64,000 nt of DNA, from positions 744,001 through 808,000 of the forward strand of contig NZ_JAMBOX010000001.1 in NCBI RefSeq assembly GCF_023715785.1. The letters are read 5' to 3'. Below, in pieces: positions 19,049-30,256 of this stretch. The translations under genes were made by a program, and so were the position numbers. Source of the stretch: Neobacillus niacini. GTDB lineage: Bacteria; Bacillota; Bacilli; Bacillales; Cytobacillaceae. Within the stretch, counting starts at the first letter, position 1, and each line of letters starts with the position of its first letter. The notes under the pieces were generated by a model that did not search any database, had not been told where the DNA came from, and saw only the letters and a program-made list of their open reading frames with translations.

Positions 19049-19569
19049 TATCTACGGTCTTCTTGTACCCGAACCTCAATATTATAGCGCGGTAGCGCCC
19101 TAACCAGCTTTTTGTGCAGTTTGGCTTCTGCCTTAATTTTGTCCTGATCCTTCAGCATCCCTTTTTTATAAACCGAAACCCACATGCGGTCACCGTTAAT
19201 TGTGACGGAATCGGTTACAAATTCATCGGTATCGGCGATCACCTGCTTGGCCTTGTTAATATCGTTGCCCTGGTTGTTGGCGCCCGCCTCACCCCCGCTT
19301 CCCGTCCCTTCGAGGTCAAGGAAGTTCGGATTCTGGTTGGTAATATCGTCTTCCACATAATGCTGGCGGTTCTTGCCTCGATTCGTCATGTAATCCGGCG
19401 TCCGGTTCTCATCGCGATTAGACATAAAATTCGGTCCGGAGCGGTCCGTGCGCAAATCATAAGCCTCATCTTTCTCATCCGCATCATCCGCCTTATGCCC
19501 ATTCTGACAGCCAGGCATCAACCCTAACATCATCAGCGTAGTAACCGTGAGAAACATCCACTTCTTCAC
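19048..19569 (-). CDS. YhcN/YlaJ-family sporulation lipoprotein
   Basis: 173-aa secreted lipoprotein. A basic, hydrophobic N-terminus ends in LMPGC, a plausible though not ideal lipobox with Cys21. About 75 residues of hydrophilic Asn/Asp/Arg-rich linker follow (NFMSNRDENRTPDYMTNRGK). The C-terminal domain (about 100-173: INKAKQVIADTDEFVTDSVT, then VSVYKKG and LVRALPRYNIEVRV) is the YhcN/YlaJ spore lipoprotein domain. These proteins sit in the inner spore membrane and have been tied to germination or outgrowth. It stands alone between prfA and tdk. Confidence 0.82.
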   Translation of the reverse strand: MKKWMFLTVTTLMMLGLMPGCQNGHKADDADEKDEAYDLRTDRSGPNFMSNRDENRTPDYMTNRGKNRQHYVEDDITNQNPNFLDLEGTGSGGEAGANNQGNDINKAKQVIADTDEFVTDSVTINGDRMWVSVYKKGMLKDQDKIKAEAKLHKKLVRALPRYNIEVRVQEDRR

Positions 19570-19679
19570 AAAAAAACACCTCCCACTACCACTATCATGC
19601 CCTCGTTAGACACAAAACCGCACAAGAGAAATGTTTCCAAACATTTGAACCACCTTAACACCGTGGCAAACCAGCTATT

Positions 19680-19789
19680 GGTGTCAGGCACCATTCCTCA
19701 CCTACTCACAGTGACAAATCAGCAAAAGGTGTGCAGGCATCGTTACTCATATACCGACCGTCAATAAACAACAAAAGGTGTCAGGCACC
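19680..19789. repeat. Pair of dispersed palindromic elements
   Basis: Two GGTGTCAGGCACC cores at 19680-19692 and 19777-19789, 97 bases apart in the same orientation. The first is preceded by GGCAAACCAGCTATT, closely matching the flank of the copy at 25945. Confidence 0.85.
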
Positions 19790-19839
19790 ATGTGAAATAT
19801 TCACAAAGTGCAGCTGACACCCTTCTAAAACAACACTAT

Positions 19840-20469
19840 TTATACGTTTTCTTCGACCGCTTGAACTGCCTGGACCGACACACGGTTGACAGGGGTTTTT
19901 GGGACTTCGTGGTGGTGGCGGCAGCGCGGTTCGTAGGATTCGGCGGCTCCGACCAAAATGACGGGGTCATGGTAGGAGGCCGGGTGGCCGTCAATCAACC
20001 GCTGGGTTCTGCTCGACGGGGAGCCGCATACGGTACAAACCGCTTGCAGCTTGGTCACGGTTTCGGCAATCGCCATCAAATTCGGCATTTGTCCGAATGG
20101 CTCGCCGCGGAAATCCTGGTCAAGCCCGGCGACAATGACGCGGTGGCCACTGTTGGCCAGCTGCTGCACGACACGCACGATGCCCTCGTCAAAAAACTGT
20201 ACTTCATCTATCGCAATAATATCAATGTCGGCTTCGACATGATGCAAAATCTCAATGGAATGGGAAATGGGCCGCGCATGAAACGAAGAGCCATTATGGG
20301 ATACGACAGATTGGTCGCTGTAGCGATTATCAATTTTCGGTTTAAATACCGCGATTTTTTGTTTGGCAAATTGGGCGCGTCGGACACGACGAATCAATTC
20401 CTCCGATTTTCCGGAAAACATACTGCCGCAGATAACCTCAACCCATCCGGTTTGCTTCATTAAATACAT
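19840..20469 (-). CDS. tdk: Thymidine kinase
   Basis: Salvage kinase making dTMP from thymidine and ATP, type II family. The P-loop is [10 protein letters not shown] (about 15-24), the Asp-Glu pair [10 protein letters not shown] marks the Walker B segment, and a zinc-binding CTVCG lies in the lasso region. At 209 aa it is slightly longer than B. subtilis Tdk because of an extended C-terminus ([20 protein letters not shown]). It lies next to rpmE as in B. subtilis. Confidence 0.95.
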   Translation of the reverse strand: MYLMKQTGWVEVICGSMFSGKSEELIRRVRRAQFAKQKIAVFKPKIDNRYSDQSVVSHNGSSFHARPISHSIEILHHVEADIDIIAIDEVQFFDEGIVRVVQQLANSGHRVIVAGLDQDFRGEPFGQMPNLMAIAETVTKLQAVCTVCGSPSSRTQRLIDGHPASYHDPVILVGAAESYEPRCRHHHEVPKTPVNRVSVQAVQAVEENV

Positions 20470-20537
20470 AAAACGGCGTCTCCTTCCTCTTACGAACCAT
20501 GTACTTTCTATATTATGTACATCACGATTTTTTTAAA

Positions 20538-20573
20538 TAAAAAACAGGCAAGTAGTAAAATCTGCTTGCCTGT
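20538..20573 (-). terminator. rpmE terminator
   Basis: Stem ACAGGCAAG/CTTGCCTGT extended by a few pairs, followed by TTTTTTATTT on the minus strand. Confidence 0.85.
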
Positions 20574-20586
20574 CTTGAGCGCAAAA

Positions 20587-20793
20587 TTATTGTTGCTTAA
20601 GGCCGTATTTTTTGTTGAATCGGTCAACACGTCCGCCTGCTTCAGCAAACTTTTGACGACCAGTATAGAACGGGTGGCACTCAGAGCAAGTTTCAACGCG
20701 AATTTCTTTTTTCACTGATCCGCTTTCGAAAGTGTTGCCACATGCGCAAGACACCGTTACTGTTTTATAATTTGGATGAATTCCTGCTTTCAT
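20587..20793 (-). CDS. rpmE: 50S ribosomal protein L31 (zinc-binding form)
   Basis: 68-aa ribosomal protein. The cysteines in CACGN and [10 protein letters not shown] mark the zinc-bound type rather than the zinc-free paralogue made in zinc starvation. The start at 20793 ([10 protein letters not shown]) has AAGGAG 9 bases upstream; an ATG 9 bases earlier abuts the ribosome site and is unlikely. Confidence 0.96.
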   Translation of the reverse strand: MKAGIHPNYKTVTVSCACGNTFESGSVKKEIRVETCSECHPFYTGRQKFAEAGGRVDRFNKKYGLKQQ

Positions 20794-20983
20794 TCTTGTC
20801 ATCTCCTTCCGCCCTGAATCATTCGAAACAGAGTTATATAAAGTGCCTGTCTAAAAACAAACACCCAATTACTAAAAACACACTGAAGCTATTATAACAG
20901 GCGTCCCTGCCATTTGCAAGATGGGACTTTCAGGAACAGCCTGTCTTTTTTTGGGAAAATAAATCCTGTTTACGCCGTAAAAG

Positions 20984-22249
20984 CTACGAACGGCGCATTT
21001 TCAATTCTTCGCCGATCTGATCGAAGAAGTCCTGATTCGATTTTGTCTGGCGCAATTTTTTCAGGAAGCGCTCGGCAAAATCAGGCGAATCGGACATCGA
21101 CTTGCGGATTGCCCATAGCTTGTCCAGATGATCCTTCGGAATCAACAGCTCTTCCTTACGCGTTCCGGAACGGCGGATATCAAGCGCAGGGAAAATCCGG
21201 CGCTCAGCAAGCTGACGATCAAGGTGCAGTTCCATGTTACCGGTGCCTTTGAATTCCTCATAAATGACGTCATCCATCCGCGAGCCGGTGTCGACTAGCG
21301 CTGTCGCAAGGATCGTCAAGCTGCCGCCTTCCTCGATATTACGGGCAGCCCCGAAGAACCGCTTCGGACGGTGGAATGCCGCCGGGTCAATACCACCCGA
21401 GAGAGTCCGGCCGCTTGGCGGAATCACTAGGTTATAGGCACGCGCCAAACGAGTAATACTATCCATAAGAATCACGACATCCCGCTTATGCTCCACAAGG
21501 CGCATCGCCCGGTCCAGCACAAGCTCAGCAACCTTGATATGGTTTTCCGGAACCTCGTCAAACGTGGAGCTGACGACATCGCCAGCAACGGAACGCTCGA
21601 TGTCGGTTACCTCTTCCGGACGTTCGTCAATCAGCAGCACAATTAATTCGACATCAGGATGGTTGGTGGTAATGCTATTAGCAATCTCCTTCAGCAGCAT
21701 CGTTTTACCAGCTTTCGGCGGCGCGACAATCAGGCCACGCTGGCCAAAACCGACTGGGGCGACGAGGTCCATAATCCGAGTCGACAACGCCTTTTGACTT
21801 GTCTCCAACCGCATCATCCGATTCGGGTATAGCGGGGTCAATGCCGGGAAGTATACGCGTTCCTTTGCCGATTCTGGGTCTTCCCCGTTGACCGCTTCCA
21901 CGTGCAGCAAACCAAAATAGCGTTCATTTTCCTTTGGCGGACGAACTTTACCTGATACCTTGTCTCCATTTCGCAGATCGAAACGGCGGATTTGCGATGC
22001 GGAAATGTAAATATCCTCCGAGCTTGGGGAATAGTTAATTGGCCGCAAGAATCCGAAGCCTTCGGATTGGATGATTTCGAGGACGCCTTCCATGAAGAAA
22101 TAGCCCTGCTGTTCGGCGCGGGATTTTAAAATCGCAAAAATTAATTCTTTTTTCGTTAATTTGCTGTAGTAGGTCACTTTATATTCGCGCGCAAGCTCGT
22201 AAAGCTCCTTCAGCTTCATGTTTTCTAAAATTGAAATTGTTAAGTCCAT
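20984..22249 (-). CDS. rho: Transcription termination factor Rho
   Basis: Hexameric RNA-dependent ATPase that ends Rho-dependent transcripts. The N-terminal Rho-N helix bundle ([20 protein letters not shown]) is followed by the cold-shock-like RNA-binding domain (EGFGFLRP) and the ATPase core with Walker A APPKAGKT and Walker B DVVILMDS. The start at 22249 ([16 protein letters not shown]) gives 421 aa; an earlier ATG at 22297 would add 16 unconserved residues. It lies between glpX and rpmE in the conserved order. Confidence 0.96.
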   Translation of the reverse strand: MDLTISILENMKLKELYELAREYKVTYYSKLTKKELIFAILKSRAEQQGYFFMEGVLEIIQSEGFGFLRPINYSPSSEDIYISASQIRRFDLRNGDKVSGKVRPPKENERYFGLLHVEAVNGEDPESAKERVYFPALTPLYPNRMMRLETSQKALSTRIMDLVAPVGFGQRGLIVAPPKAGKTMLLKEIANSITTNHPDVELIVLLIDERPEEVTDIERSVAGDVVSSTFDEVPENHIKVAELVLDRAMRLVEHKRDVVILMDSITRLARAYNLVIPPSGRTLSGGIDPAAFHRPKRFFGAARNIEEGGSLTILATALVDTGSRMDDVIYEEFKGTGNMELHLDRQLAERRIFPALDIRRSGTRKEELLIPKDHLDKLWAIRKSMSDSPDFAERFLKKLRQTKSNQDFFDQIGEELKMRRS

Positions 22250-22498
22250 GTGTACACCACTCTTTTTAATTTTTCCGTCATATCTGTTCGTTTTCACGGC
22301 GAGAAATGATTGTTAATATAGTAGATTCGAGGAAATGAAATGGAAGTGAAAAGAAATGAATAGAATAGCAGAAAAAAACAACTAAAACAATTCCTATTTT
22401 ACCCTCTTTTCAAAAAATTAATCAACCAAATTTTTTATGAACATTTAATTGGAAATTCATTCTGGAAGGAATTGATTGGGAGTTGTTATTTTTTATGT

Positions 22499-22523
22499 GA
22501 GGCATCCTACCAGAGGATGCCCC
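22499..22523 (-). terminator. Probable glpX terminator
   Basis: Hairpin GGCATCCT/AGGATGCC shortly after the glpX stop. The T-tract is interrupted, so efficiency may be partial and read-through into rho is possible. Confidence 0.55.
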
Positions 22524-22534
22524 ATGTAAGATCC

Positions 22535-23494
22535 TTATAGTACCAGGTTTGGCTTCTTTTTCAAACTGTGGCGGCCTTCGATGAAGCGAACAGTTCCAGA
22601 TTTTGCGCGCATGACAACGGAGTGAGTTGAAGCATACGAACCTTTGAACTGGACGCCGCGTAACAATTCGCCGTCGGTGACGCCTGTTGCGGTAAAGATA
22701 GCATCGTCACCCTTGACGAGGTCTTCCATGCGCAGGACACGGCTGACATCCAGTCCCATCTTTTTGCAGCGCTCAAGCTCGGCATCATTTTGCGGCAGAA
22801 GTTTTCCGATCAGTTCACCACCCAGGCACTTCAGGGCAACGGCTGAAATAACACCCTCAGGTGCCCCGCCTGAGCCAAACAGAATATCCACACCGGTGTT
22901 GTCGAAAGCGGTGTTGATAGCACCGGCCACGTCGCCATCGTTAATCAGCTTAATCCGGGCTCCGGCTTCGCGAATCTGGGCAACGATATGCTCATGGCGC
23001 GGACGGTTTAAAACTGTCGCCACGACATCCTCAATGTCCTTGTTTTTCGCCTTTGCGACAGCCCGCAGGTTATCAATCACTGGAGCGTTTATATCAATCA
23101 GACCGACGGCTTCAGGCCCAACGGCGATTTTTTCCATATACATATCCGGAGCATGAAGCAGGTTTCCATGGTCGGCTACCGCCAAAACGGCCAGGGCATT
23201 CCAGCCCCCAGAGGCTAAAATATTGGTTCCTTCAAGCGGATCCACGGCCACATCGACGCGCGGGCCATAACCCGTTCCAAGCTTTTCACCAATATACAGC
23301 ATCGGCGCCTCGTCCATTTCTCCCTCGCCAATCACGACAGTGCCTTTCATTGGCACGGTGTCAAATACATCGCGCATCGCAGAAGTTGCGGCACCGTCGG
23401 CTTCATCCTTTTTCCCGCGGCCCATCCAGCGCGCGGAAGCCAAGGCTGCTCCTTCGGTAACGCGAACCAGCTCCATCGTTAAACTTCTTTCCAT
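22535..23494 (-). CDS. glpX: Class II fructose-1,6-bisphosphatase
   Basis: Gluconeogenic phosphatase of the GlpX family, 319 aa. Metal and substrate motifs include [21 protein letters not shown] and the C-terminal [19 protein letters not shown]. The start [16 protein letters not shown] is the usual one. It lies between murZ and rho as in other bacilli and shares a carbon-flow theme with the aldolase and transaldolase genes upstream. Confidence 0.96.
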   Translation of the reverse strand: MERSLTMELVRVTEGAALASARWMGRGKKDEADGAATSAMRDVFDTVPMKGTVVIGEGEMDEAPMLYIGEKLGTGYGPRVDVAVDPLEGTNILASGGWNALAVLAVADHGNLLHAPDMYMEKIAVGPEAVGLIDINAPVIDNLRAVAKAKNKDIEDVVATVLNRPRHEHIVAQIREAGARIKLINDGDVAGAINTAFDNTGVDILFGSGGAPEGVISAVALKCLGGELIGKLLPQNDAELERCKKMGLDVSRVLRMEDLVKGDDAIFTATGVTDGELLRGVQFKGSYASTHSVVMRAKSGTVRFIEGRHSLKKKPNLVL

Positions 23495-23590
23495 GCTTTC
23501 ATTCCCCCATTTTTTCTACTTAACTTTTGCTTCACTATGTCACCAATAATAATATAACAGAATTAGGGGATTAGTATAGCATATATATTG

Positions 23591-24877
23591 TTACGTATTT
23601 TTCATTTGTTCGACTTCTTCTTTCGTCAACGCTTCACGCCAAACCGTAGCGCCCAGGCCGTTCAATTTCTCAACAAGATTGCTGTAACCGCGGTCAATAT
23701 GTTCAAGGCCGGTTACCTCGGTAATCCCTTCAGCCATCAGCCCGGCAATCACAAGTGCCGCGCCGGCCCTTAGGTCGCTGGCCTTCACTTTGGCGCCCTG
23801 AAGCTGTACAGGCCCGTTGATGATCGCGGAACGCCCTTCCACCTTAATGTTGGCATTCATGCGGCGAAGCTCATCAATATGCTTAAACCGGGCACCATAT
23901 ATCGTATCGGTAACCACACTCGATCCAGTCGCCCTCGTTAACAGCGACGTAAACGGCTGCTGCAGGTCGGTTGGAAATCCCGGATACACAAGCGTTTTGA
24001 TATCGACTGTTTTCAGTTTGTCCGTACCGCTGACAAACACTTGGTCATCGCCAGTTTCCACGGTGACGCCCATTTCACGCAGCTTGGCAATCAACGATTC
24101 CAAGTGCTGCGGAATGACGTTATCAATCAGTACGCCTTCACCCATGGCAGCCCCGAGAATCAAATATGTTCCCGCTTCAATCCGGTCAGGGATAATCGTG
24201 TGGCGGCAGCCATGCAGGCTATCGACACCATCGATCCGGATGACATCGGTTCCGGCACCCTTGATTTTGGCCCCCATATTCGTTAACAGCGTGGCCACAT
24301 CAATAATTTCCGGTTCCTTGGCGGCATTTTCGATAATCGTCCGGCCTTTGGCGCGAACAGCAGCCAGCATGATATTAATCGTTGCGCCGACACTGACGAC
24401 GTCAAGGTAAATCCGCGCGCCGCGAAGCTCGTCCGCTCGCAGGTAAATCGCGCCTTGCTCGTTGGTAATTTGCGCACCAAGTGCCTCAAAGCCTTTGATG
24501 TGCTGGTCAATTGGCCGCGGGCCCAAGTGGCAGCCACCGGGCAGGCCGATGACCGCTTTTTTGAAGCGGCCAAGCATCGCGCCCATTAAATAATAGGAAG
24601 CGCGCAGCTTTTTGACCTTGCCGTTTGGCAGCGGCATTGAAATCATGGTGGACGGGTCGACGGTCATTTCATCGTCAGTAATCGTGACTTTGCCGCCGAT
24701 TTCCTCCAGCAAGTCCTTCAAAATTTCCACATCTGAGATATTTGGCAATCCTTCAATCGTTACAGGTGATTCAGCTAAAATAGTGGCGGGAATCAGCGCC
24801 ACTGCGCTATTTTTCGCGCCGCTGATTCGAACGGTTCCCTTTAACGGATAGCCGCCGGCAATTTTAAGTTTTTCCAT
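23591..24877 (-). CDS. murZ: UDP-N-acetylglucosamine 1-carboxyvinyltransferase (second copy type)
   Basis: First committed enzyme of peptidoglycan precursor synthesis; transfers enolpyruvate from PEP to UDP-GlcNAc. The EPSP-synthase-like fold is complete at 428 aa. The PEP-binding, fosfomycin-sensitive cysteine is Cys116 in [14 protein letters not shown]. The position between the transaldolase gene and glpX matches murZ (murAB) of B. subtilis rather than murAA. Confidence 0.95.
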   Translation of the reverse strand: MEKLKIAGGYPLKGTVRISGAKNSAVALIPATILAESPVTIEGLPNISDVEILKDLLEEIGGKVTITDDEMTVDPSTMISMPLPNGKVKKLRASYYLMGAMLGRFKKAVIGLPGGCHLGPRPIDQHIKGFEALGAQITNEQGAIYLRADELRGARIYLDVVSVGATINIMLAAVRAKGRTIIENAAKEPEIIDVATLLTNMGAKIKGAGTDVIRIDGVDSLHGCRHTIIPDRIEAGTYLILGAAMGEGVLIDNVIPQHLESLIAKLREMGVTVETGDDQVFVSGTDKLKTVDIKTLVYPGFPTDLQQPFTSLLTRATGSSVVTDTIYGARFKHIDELRRMNANIKVEGRSAIINGPVQLQGAKVKASDLRAGAALVIAGLMAEGITEVTGLEHIDRGYSNLVEKLNGLGATVWREALTKEEVEQMKNT

Positions 24878-25132
24878 TTTCGACTCCCTTCTACGCCCTA
24901 TGAAAACAGGATCGGTTTAATCGATAGGTCGTTGGCGAATTTTTTAAAAAAAATCCGCCCGGCACACGGCAAGTTTTATTATTATAACCAGAATATCGTA
25001 ATAGGAATATTTTTCCAAAAGATATAGCCAAATTCCGACAGTTTGTCCTATTTTCTAGTTTACACGAAATTATTATTTTCATGTATCCAAATTATAAAAA
25101 TTTACCTCAAAAATGGAAAAACTTACCTTGCC

Positions 25133-25783
25133 CTACGCTTCTTTCCGGGAATTCCAGTCCTTTAGGAAGGCCTCGATGCCTTTATCGGTTAATGGATGAT
25201 TGCACAAGCCCATTAACACCTTGTACGGAATCGTGGCAATGTGGGCGCCGCGTAATGCCGCTTCGGTCACATGGAGCGGATGGCGGATGGACGCCGCAAT
25301 GATTTCGGTTTCAATGCTATGGACGTCAAAGATTTCTGCAATGGTGGAAATCAGGTCAAGTCCATTTTGGCCAATATCATCAAGACGGCCAAGGAATGGA
25401 GATACATAAGTTGCTCCTGCTCTCGCCGCAAGCAATGCTTGGTTGGCGTTGAAAATCAACGTTACGTTTGTTTTAATGCCTTCTTTTGAAAAAGCATGAA
25501 CGGCCTTCAGGCCATCCGGTGTCATCGGCACTTTTACGGTAATATTTGGGGCAATCGCAGCCAATTCGCGGCCTTCTTTGATCATGCCTTCCGCATCAAG
25601 GGCAATGACTTCGGCGCTGACTGATCCTGGGACAAGTGCCGTGATCTCGCGCAAGCGGTCATGGAAAGAGACGCCTTTTTCTTTGGCAACAAGTGTTGGA
25701 TTGGTCGTAACACCGGCCAATAAACCTAACTCATGCGCTTCGCGGATTTCATCAAGATTCGCTGTATCAATAAAAAACTTCAT
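25133..25783 (-). CDS. tal: Fructose-6-phosphate aldolase / transaldolase family
   Basis: 216-aa small-transaldolase-type TIM barrel. The Schiff-base lysine is Lys84 in NITVKVPMT. The N-terminal [13 protein letters not shown] and [10 protein letters not shown], and the [13 protein letters not shown] segment, are family hallmarks. Members are annotated either as transaldolase or fructose-6-phosphate aldolase, and sequence alone does not decide. It lies between fba and murZ as in B. subtilis (ywjH). Confidence 0.93.
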   Translation of the reverse strand: MKFFIDTANLDEIREAHELGLLAGVTTNPTLVAKEKGVSFHDRLREITALVPGSVSAEVIALDAEGMIKEGRELAAIAPNITVKVPMTPDGLKAVHAFSKEGIKTNVTLIFNANQALLAARAGATYVSPFLGRLDDIGQNGLDLISTIAEIFDVHSIETEIIAASIRHPLHVTEAALRGAHIATIPYKVLMGLCNHPLTDKGIEAFLKDWNSRKEA

Positions 25784-25837
25784 TGTTCTGCCTCCTGATT
25801 CGACTCAATTTTCATTCTATTTTTAACACACTGAAAC

Positions 25838-25860
25838 CGCCCCAATGGTAGGGCGGTTCA
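25838..25860 (-). terminator. Hairpin between fba and tal
   Basis: Stem AACCGCCC/GGGCGGTT with a short loop. It is followed on the minus strand by TCAGTGTG rather than a T-run, so it may be a weak terminator or a processing/attenuation hairpin. Confidence 0.5.
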
Positions 25861-25944
25861 ATTTTATCACAATTACAAGAAAATACCAAAAGTCCGACAC
25901 CATTCGTGGTTTTTCACCTTATCAACGGTGCAAAGTCAGCTATT

Positions 25945-25957
25945 GGTGCCTGACACC
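25945..25957. repeat. Dispersed palindromic element between fba and tal
   Basis: GGTGCCTGACACC, the element core read on the other strand. It is preceded by GCAAAGTCAGCTATT, resembling the flank of the copy at 19680. A second half, GACACCATTCGTGG, lies at 25896. Confidence 0.8.
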
Positions 25958-25973
25958 AAGCCAAAGCCTGTTT

Positions 25974-26831
25974 TTACGCTTTGCCTGAAGAACCGAATTC
26001 GCGCATTTTGCCAGTAACGGTTTCTTTGATGGCGTCGCGAGCTGGGCCGAGGTATTTGCGTGGATCGTATTCGTTTGGTTTTTCAGCCAATACTTGACGA
26101 ACGACTTTCGCAGAAGCGATTTGGTTCTCGGTATTAACGTTAATTTTTGCGGTTCCTAAAGAAATTGATCTTTGGATGTCCTTAGTCGGGATACCAGTAC
26201 CGCCGTGAAGGACTAAAGGAACGCCAGTAAGGTTTCCGATTTCTTCCATTTCCTTGAAGCCAAGGTTTGGTTCACCTTTGTATGGGCCATGAACGGAACC
26301 TAATGCAGGAGCAAGTGTATCAATGCCGGTACGTTTGACCAGTTCCACACATTCTTGCGGGTCTGCATAGATTACGCCGTCAGCCACTACATCGTCTTCC
26401 TGGCCGCCGACTGTTCCTAATTCCGCCTCGACAGAAACGCCTTTTGAATGAGCATATTCTACCACTTTGGAAGTAATCTCAATATTTTCTTCAAACGGAT
26501 GGTGTGAAGCGTCAATCATGACGGACGTGAAACCGGCGTCAATCGCTTCTTTACACTTTTCAAAGCTGGAGCCGTGGTCGAGGTGAATCGCCACAGGAAC
26601 GGTAATATTTAAATCTTCCATTAAGCCCTCAACCATTTTTACAATGGTCTTGAAGCCCGACATGTAACGGCCTGCGCCCTCGGAAACACCAAGAATAACC
26701 GGTGATTTTTCCGCTTGTGCAGCCTGAAGAATCGCTTGGGTGAATTCCAGGTTATTGATGTTAAACTGCCCAACAGCGTAGCCTTCCGCTTTCGCTTTTT
26801 TCAGCATTTCTGTCATGGAAACTAAAGGCAT
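25974..26831 (-). CDS. fba: Class II fructose-1,6-bisphosphate aldolase
   Basis: Zinc-dependent aldolase of glycolysis and gluconeogenesis, 285 aa. Metal and catalytic motifs include [10 protein letters not shown] (Asp85 and nearby His), [24 protein letters not shown] and [10 protein letters not shown]. It lies downstream of spo0F and upstream of tal, the conserved order. A long upstream region with two direct repeats separates it from spo0F. Confidence 0.97.
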   Translation of the reverse strand: MPLVSMTEMLKKAKAEGYAVGQFNINNLEFTQAILQAAQAEKSPVILGVSEGAGRYMSGFKTIVKMVEGLMEDLNITVPVAIHLDHGSSFEKCKEAIDAGFTSVMIDASHHPFEENIEITSKVVEYAHSKGVSVEAELGTVGGQEDDVVADGVIYADPQECVELVKRTGIDTLAPALGSVHGPYKGEPNLGFKEMEEIGNLTGVPLVLHGGTGIPTKDIQRSISLGTAKINVNTENQIASAKVVRQVLAEKPNEYDPRKYLGPARDAIKETVTGKMREFGSSGKA

Positions 26832-26909
26832 GAATATTCCTCCTTAAATTTCGGTCAATATCTTTTGGATTTAGGTGCATCATATTCATGATTTCCCATC
26901 AATTTACTG

Positions 26910-26963
26910 AATATGTATCATTTCCAAAAAGATACCGGCCAGTTAAATTTCAATATGTATCAT
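26910..26963. repeat. Direct repeat upstream of fba
   Basis: AATATGTATCAT occurs at 26910-26921 and again at 26952-26963, 42 bases apart. A degenerate third copy (GCATCATATTCATGAT) is nearer the gene. On the minus strand each reads ATGATACATATT, overlapping possible -10 sequences; it could be an operator. Confidence 0.5.
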
Positions 26964-27066
26964 ATCAAAATGACGCATGAATTGCCATTAATCCGGCGGA
27001 GTTTTGAAAAGTGTCATAATGAAAGCGACACCATTTCCTATGTAAGCGCCGCTATTTTTATGTTTG

Positions 27067-27102
27067 AAAAAAAGCAGCCCCGATGAGGTTGCTTTTTTTC
27101 AT
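27067..27102 (-). terminator. spo0F terminator
   Basis: Hairpin with arms AAAAAAGCARCC/GGNTGCTTTTTTT (one mismatch), then seven T on the minus strand. Confidence 0.8.
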
Positions 27103-27145
27103 AATCCATTCATCTTCAAGAGAGTAAGCTAGTGATCTCCCATTA

Positions 27146-27523
27146 TTAGTTTGTTTTCTGCGGAATGTGTTTGCGGACCGCAGCGCGAATATCGTCAATA
27201 TCGAACGGCTTGGCAAAATGCGTAATCGCCCCAAGGTCCTTGGCCTCCTGAATCATATCCAGCTCGCCATAAGCCGTCATGATAATCACACGAATATCCG
27301 GGTCGATGACCTTCATCCGTTTTAAAATCTCAATTCCATCCATTCCAGGTATTTTCATGTCCAAGAGAACAAGGTCCGGAGCGTGATTTTTCACGATCTC
27401 CAGTGCCTGGACGCCATTGGCCGCCTGGAATGTCTTATAGCCCTCTTTTTGAAAAACCTCATTTAGCAAGATTCGAATTCCAAACTGGTCATCCACGATT
27501 AATATTTTCTCTTTCTCTTTCAT
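27146..27523 (-). CDS. spo0F: Sporulation phosphorelay response regulator Spo0F
   Basis: Single-domain receiver, 125 aa, that takes phosphate from sporulation kinases and passes it to Spo0B. The acidic pocket is Asp11-Asp12, the phosphorylated residue Asp55 in [12 protein letters not shown], with Thr in IIMTAYGE and Lys in HFAKPFD. There is no output domain, which sets Spo0F apart from other regulators. It diverges from ywjG. A SigH-type promoter is readable upstream. Confidence 0.97.
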   Translation of the reverse strand: MKEKEKILIVDDQFGIRILLNEVFQKEGYKTFQAANGVQALEIVKNHAPDLVLLDMKIPGMDGIEILKRMKVIDPDIRVIIMTAYGELDMIQEAKDLGAITHFAKPFDIDDIRAAVRKHIPQKTN

Positions 27524-27586
27524 AAATCCACCTCTTCCCTAGGTAATAGACACAAAATATGTATAAAATATGTATAGTTCAATTAT

Positions 27587-27616
27587 AGATTCTACTACCA
27601 CTAGTAAAACTCCTGC
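27587..27616 (-). promoter_or_regulatory. SigH-type promoter of spo0F
   Basis: On the minus strand GCAGGAGTT (27608-27616), 12 bases, GTAGAATCT (27587-27595). This fits RNAGGAWWW-N12-RNNGAATWW with one deviation in each box. spo0F has a SigH promoter in B. subtilis. Confidence 0.6.
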
Positions 27617-27653
27617 ATTTCCCTCGTGTATTTTTTTGGAAATGGCAAGAAGT

Positions 27654-27681
27654 TTGGCATTTGTTTAAAAAATACTATAAT
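27654..27681 (+). promoter_or_regulatory. SigA promoter of ywjG
   Basis: TTGGCA (27654-27659), 16 bases, TATAAT (27676-27681) on the plus strand, about 55 bases before the ywjG start. Confidence 0.65.
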
Positions 27682-27736
27682 AAGAGCAGCAAACTCGTTG
27701 TACAGGGGCCGCACTTGGCTCGAAAGGAGAATTTTC

Positions 27737-28267
27737 ATGTTAAAAATGTTTACGACCCAGCTAACCGGGGTCTTTAAAAAAATTGCCGACCAAGAGGAAT
27801 TTTCCTTTGAAGACGGTGCCCGCCTGCTCGCCCAGGCTCCCGCCGGCGATGGCTCAATCTACTTATTCGGCACCAACGAAATGAAAGCTGTTGAATTCGA
27901 AGCCCTGCACGGGGCCGAACCCTTAAAAAGCGCAAAGATCTTAACAGAAGAGGCACTATCTGAGCTAAGCATAGCGGACCGGGTGCTGCTCCTTTCACGG
28001 ACGGCCGCTGATGAAGAGGTAGTTAACCTAGCGGCCCGTCTTCAAGAACGAGGAATCCCCTTTGTCGCCGTATCCACGGTGATGAATGAGAGTGCCGGTG
28101 GCTTGAACGAGCTGGCTGACGTCCATATCGATTTGCGCCTGACAAAAGGCCTGCTGCCGGATGAGCTGGGAAATCGCTTCGGCTACCCAACGTCGATGGC
28201 GGCGTTGTACGCCTACTACGGCTTGAAATTTAACATCGATGAGATATTGGCGGAATATGAATTGTAA
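27737..28267 (+). CDS. ywjG: DUF2529 family protein (YwjG)
   Basis: 176-aa soluble protein of unknown function found between spo0F and pyrG in many bacilli. The sequence resembles a SIS-like sugar-phosphate-binding fold: alternating strands and helices with FGTNEMKAVEFEAL and GIPFVAVSTVMNES. That resemblance is an inference only. The start at 27737 follows AAAGGAGA; the frame opens 37 codons earlier but without a ribosome site. Confidence 0.85.
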   Translation: MLKMFTTQLTGVFKKIADQEEFSFEDGARLLAQAPAGDGSIYLFGTNEMKAVEFEALHGAEPLKSAKILTEEALSELSIADRVLLLSRTAADEEVVNLAARLQERGIPFVAVSTVMNESAGGLNELADVHIDLRLTKGLLPDELGNRFGYPTSMAALYAYYGLKFNIDEILAEYEL

Positions 28268-28270
28268 GTG

Positions 28271-28302
28271 GAAACGGCCTTTTTAGCGGGCCGTTTTTTT
28301 TT
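28271..28302 (+). terminator. ywjG terminator
   Basis: Stem AAACGGCC/GGGCCGTTT followed by a run of T on the plus strand. Confidence 0.85.
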
Positions 28303-28332
28303 CGCCAATAGAACCTTGATATCCGCCAATAG
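28303..28332. repeat. Two-copy 21-bp repeat, core CGCCAATAG
   Basis: CGCCAATAG at 28303 and 28324, exactly 21 bp apart, between the convergent terminators of ywjG and pyrG. Small on its own, but it has the same period as the larger arrays. Confidence 0.6.
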
Positions 28333-28337
28333 AGGGC

Positions 28338-28371
28338 AAAAAAACCAGTCCCACGCATGGAACTGGTCCTA
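28338..28371 (-). terminator. pyrG terminator
   Basis: Stem GACCAGTTCC/GGGACTGGT with one mismatch, then TTTTTTTG on the minus strand. Confidence 0.85.
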
Positions 28372-28377
28372 AAAAAA

Positions 28378-30039
<1,662 letters not shown>

Positions 30040-30050
30040 TCACCCAAAAT

Positions 30051-30082
30051 ACGAAAAAACTCCATCAAACAGAGTTTTTTTA
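30051..30082 (-). terminator. Second hairpin in the pyrG leader
   Basis: Arms AAAAAACTC/GAGTTTTTT around a 9-base loop with flanking A and T runs, between the main attenuator and the gene. It could act as a second terminator, or only be an AT-rich hairpin. Confidence 0.4.
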
Positions 30083-30085
30083 CAA

Positions 30086-30122
30086 ACAAAAAGCGCTCCG
30101 CTTACGCAATGTAAGGGAGCGC
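30086..30122 (-). terminator. pyrG leader attenuator
   Basis: On the minus strand the arm GCGCTCC-CTTAC pairs with GTAAG-GGAGCGC across a 5-base loop and one bulge, then TTTTTGTTTG. The 5' arm contains CTCCCTT, the pyrimidine-rich target that a run of extra 5' G residues would pair with in the known B. subtilis mechanism. Confidence 0.75.
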
Positions 30123-30160
30123 ATATTGGTTAACTACATTCGTTCCTTTTTTAAGGAGCC

Positions 30161-30197
30161 CAAAAAAGATAATACAAGGGGCGGATAAAAAAGTCAA
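30161..30197 (-). promoter_or_regulatory. SigA promoter of pyrG with GGGCTC start
   Basis: TTGACT (30192-30197), 17 bases, TATTAT (30169-30174), then 7 bases to GGGCTCC with +1 G at 30161. The GGGC start is the element at which low CTP causes slippage and repeated G addition in B. subtilis pyrG. Confidence 0.85.
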
Positions 30198-30256
30198 GCA
30201 CGCAACTTGATTGACGGCCAGCTTCTTAGGCGGCCAAGGTTAGCGGACGTACCCAA

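Larger units (their letters stand above)
26832..27145. other. Region upstream of fba
   Basis: 314 bases that hold the fba leader with its direct repeats and, at the far end, the spo0F terminator. No gene is visible. Confidence 0.65.

Noticed and set aside
22250..22534. Riboswitch or T-box in the rho-glpX gap
   Set aside because: No specifier, T-box or known riboswitch motifs were found; the gap is AT-rich with only one hairpin near glpX.
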